From positions 248,001-312,000 of the forward strand of contig JAQTYU010000003.1 in the NCBI GenBank assembly GCA_028688145.1: a stretch of 64,000 bases of DNA, in the 5' to 3' direction. The notes below the pieces were generated by a model. That model worked only from the letters and a program-made list of their open reading frames with translations. It was not told the origin of the DNA and did not search any database. Source of the DNA: Thiotrichaceae bacterium (lineage in GTDB: Bacteria > Pseudomonadota > Gammaproteobacteria > Beggiatoales > Beggiatoaceae). This document shows, piece by piece, positions 62,046-64,000 of the stretch (its first letter is position 1; each line of letters begins with the position of its first letter). The position numbers and the translations under genes are program-made.

Positions 62046-64000
62046 ATGGCAACTCAACGGCTGGTTCAGACTTATAATATAAGTGCATCTTTAACGGCGC
62101 ATCAAACGCTCGTGCAAAGCTATGCAGTTTTCGCCACGCCCGTTAAGCAATACCTTAAGCTATCACAGAGCTATACCAGCCAATCTTCACAGTACGCCAC
62201 CCAAAAATTTTCACAGGGCTGGGAAGTCAATAGCAGCATTCCCCAAACGCAAAAATTCCAGGCGCGATGGAATAGCAATGGCACATACAGCCTAGAGTTC
62301 ACCGCGCCGCTGAACGTGGTGTGGGCAACAGAGTGCAACATCCCGTTATGGGCTAATGTCGCAATCGCTTACACCTTCCCAGTTAATGCAGTCGAGTTCA
62401 CGACCTGCGACTTTCCGATTGGCGTTACAGCCGCCACGGAATTCGTTGTTCCCGTAAACTTCACGGTTTCGGCCAGCACGGATATTCCCGTTTTTTTACA
62501 GCAGCAATATGGTTTAGAGTGCGCCATTCCTGTGCGTCTGTTGCCGCATGACGAACTCAGTAAAACCTTAGATTGTCCGATTGCCCGCTGTGTCAGCACC
62601 AGTCTGGATATTCTTGTGTTCATGCGCACGCAACTTGGGTTAGAGTTGATTTGTCCCGTGCGAATGTTGCCGCATGACATGATGGCAGTTGAGTTTTCCG
62701 CCCCGATAGGGGTGCGTGTTTCGCGTGAACTGATTGCGCCCGTGCACTTAAGCCAGCAGTTAGGCATAGAGTGTACTTTCCCCTTTGGTGTAAGTTACCC
62801 GCTATATAAGGTGCTTGATGTGCCTGTGGTGCTGAGTTCAACTAATCAATTTGCAATGGAGTTTATTGCGCCATTCCGCATGATAGGCAAACTTCTAAGT
62901 TTCCCGCCCGCCGCAAAAATAGCGGTGGTCAGCGTCTTGACGCAAGCACAATCTTTACCGCCCGCCGTGCAAACTCGTGTGGACGCGCTGTTAAACACCT
63001 TAGATTCAACACCGCAAACCGTTTCACCAGACTTGCAAACTGAGATGGTAGACGTGCTGCAATTGCTTGACCCGCCCACTTATCCCGCCGCCAATGCCGC
63101 CTTGGCATATGTCAATAGCATGTCGGATGCGCTGACTATTTCCAATAATATTTATTTACTGCATAACGGTAAACGCCTTGAGATATTGGACTTCACCTTG
63201 CGGCAAGACATCGGCATGTACTGCTTTATTGGCTCGATTAATTTGCCTGATATTGCGGCGTATAAAGCCAGTAACGTGATGGATTTAATTACCTTGGTTA
63301 TTGACGACAATCGCTTTTCCAGCCGCTACGAACTGCTAATTACTGACAAGTCATATTCCCGCAGTGGGGTTGACGCGCCAAAGCTTTTAATCAACGTGGC
63401 AAGCCCCACCTATTATCTTGAGCAGCAACGCATCACTACTTATATTCCGCGCATCAATGCCCGCGCCGCCTGCGAACTGATAGCACAGCAAACGATTGAC
63501 TGGCAAATATTGGATTGGGTGATTCCAGACGGGATTCTTAATTTTGATGGGTGTACGCTAATCGAGGCAATTCGCACGATTATTAAACAGTTGGCTGTCG
63601 TGCAAACCAATGCGGACGGCACACTGCGCGTTCAATATCGCCATCCCGTATCGCCCACTAAATGGGATTACGCCACCCCTGCTTATACCTTATATGATAA
63701 CGTTCATAATCTATCGTATTCGGAGGGGTATCGTTGGCACAGTGCAATGTACAACGCCGTCATTATTGCGGACGCAACCCCGTCCGCAGATGATCCAAAA
63801 GGTGAAATAACTTACGATTTGGAGTTCGTCGAAGATAAAGATGACAAGTTAGGCAGTGGGGTGTTGCGCATTTATTCCAGTTCGCCCCGCGAAGTGTCTG
63901 GGGTGCAAGTCGTGCACACGGGCGACAAGTCTATACAGTTGGGGCAGTGCTATCCCACACAAGTTGAGATAACTGAGCGTGTTGAGTTCAAGGCTAACAA
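62046..64000 (+). CDS. Large tail-tip protein, N-terminal 651 residues (runs off window)
   Basis: ATG 62046 starts two bases after the previous stop, and the frame stays open to the window end. Residues about 95-275 contain a degenerate repeat of beta units, e.g. LECAIPVRLLPHD and LELICPVRMLPHD. The later part (LHNGKRLEILDFTLRQDIGM, DRFSSRYELLITDKSYSR-like) resembles hub or host-specificity proteins of long-tailed phages. The C-terminus is not seen. Confidence 0.65.
   Translation, partial: MATQRLVQTYNISASLTAHQTLVQSYAVFATPVKQYLKLSQSYTSQSSQYATQKFSQGWEVNSSIPQTQKFQARWNSNGTYSLEFTAPLNVVWATECNIPLWANVAIAYTFPVNAVEFTTCDFPIGVTAATEFVVPVNFTVSASTDIPVFLQQQYGLECAIPVRLLPHDELSKTLDCPIARCVSTSLDILVFMRTQLGLELICPVRMLPHDMMAVEFSAPIGVRVSRELIAPVHLSQQLGIECTFPFGVSYPLYKVLDVPVVLSSTNQFAMEFIAPFRMIGKLLSFPPAAKIAVVSVLTQAQSLPPAVQTRVDALLNTLDSTPQTVSPDLQTEMVDVLQLLDPPTYPAANAALAYVNSMSDALTISNNIYLLHNGKRLEILDFTLRQDIGMYCFIGSINLPDIAAYKASNVMDLITLVIDDNRFSSRYELLITDKSYSRSGVDAPKLLINVASPTYYLEQQRITTYIPRINARAACELIAQQTIDWQILDWVIPDGILNFDGCTLIEAIRTIIKQLAVVQTNADGTLRVQYRHPVSPTKWDYATPAYTLYDNVHNLSYSEGYRWHSAMYNAVIIADATPSADDPKGEITYDLEFVEDKDDKLGSGVLRIYSSSPREVSGVQVVHTGDKSIQLGQCYPTQVEITERVEFKAN

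Larger units (their letters stand above)
29475..64000. mobile_element. Transposable Mu/B3-like prophage inserted in the CRISPR array (right end outside the window)
   Basis: The left junction is inside a CRISPR repeat: after GGCTGGTATG the sequence leaves the repeat and reads TGAGACCTACAGAG. The 5'-TG terminus is usual for Mu-like transposition. Genes for MuA, MuB, Gam, a Mor-like activator, Mu gp25-31, I and T heads, and a long-tailed tail module follow for over 34 kb. No lysis gene or right end is seen. The next bases (29475-29593) hold repeated GGGAT motifs and a small hairpin AAATGT/ACATTT, perhaps transposase sites and a terminator. Confidence 0.92.

Overview
The window looks like a gammaproteobacterial chromosome, most likely a Beggiatoa-like filamentous sulfur bacterium (Thiotrichales). 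This is inferred from moderate GC, a nitrogen-fixer's CowN next to a CooA-like CO sensor, and many small palindromic repeats; no 16S rRNA is present. Bases 1-24170 are host genes. They comprise a partial REP-associated transposase, prpF, an esterase-STAND-TPR giant protein, two PIN-domain toxin-antitoxin pairs, prpC-prpB and prpE (methylcitrate cycle), the CooA-like regulator with cowN, a lipoprotein, merR-ihfA-pheT on the minus strand, an IS5-type relic, a Fur-box-preceded cupredoxin/outer-membrane pair, uvrC-pgsA and phoB-phoR. Nested palindromic repeats (REP/MITE-like) fill most intergenic gaps.

From 24401 to 29474 lies a large CRISPR array: 70 complete 37-base repeats plus one cut repeat, counted by hand, with 70 spacers of about 32-38 bases (about 61 distinct because of duplications). 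An AT-rich leader-like region lies upstream. No cas gene is visible in the window.

The last repeat breaks off after 28 bases, exactly where a transposable (Mu/B3-like) prophage begins. The prophage fills 29475-64000 and runs off the window. It has Mu-type packaging and head genes (gp25-gp31, I, T), a leftward early module (Mor, Gam, MuB, MuA, small regulators) inserted between two blocks of rightward late genes, a divergent repressor region, and a long-tailed (siphovirus-type) tail module with tube, chaperone, 1064-aa tape measure and tip proteins. The two late blocks share a 21-base promoter-like motif.

The most striking result is the relation between array and prophage. At least eight spacers match this prophage at 76-97 percent identity (best 36 of 37), and two more match at the level of encoded peptide. 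The prophage carries, between two early genes, two CRISPR-repeat-like units separated by 32 bases. One unit keeps 15 consecutive bases of the host repeat end (including the ATTGAAAC handle), and both keep the hairpin through paired base changes. A third copy of the 15-base end sits inside a nearby early gene. This looks like a phage-borne mini-CRISPR or RNA decoy (RNA anti-CRISPR type) in a phage that has also landed inside the host array that targets its relatives. All coordinates and identities were read by eye and need computation to confirm.
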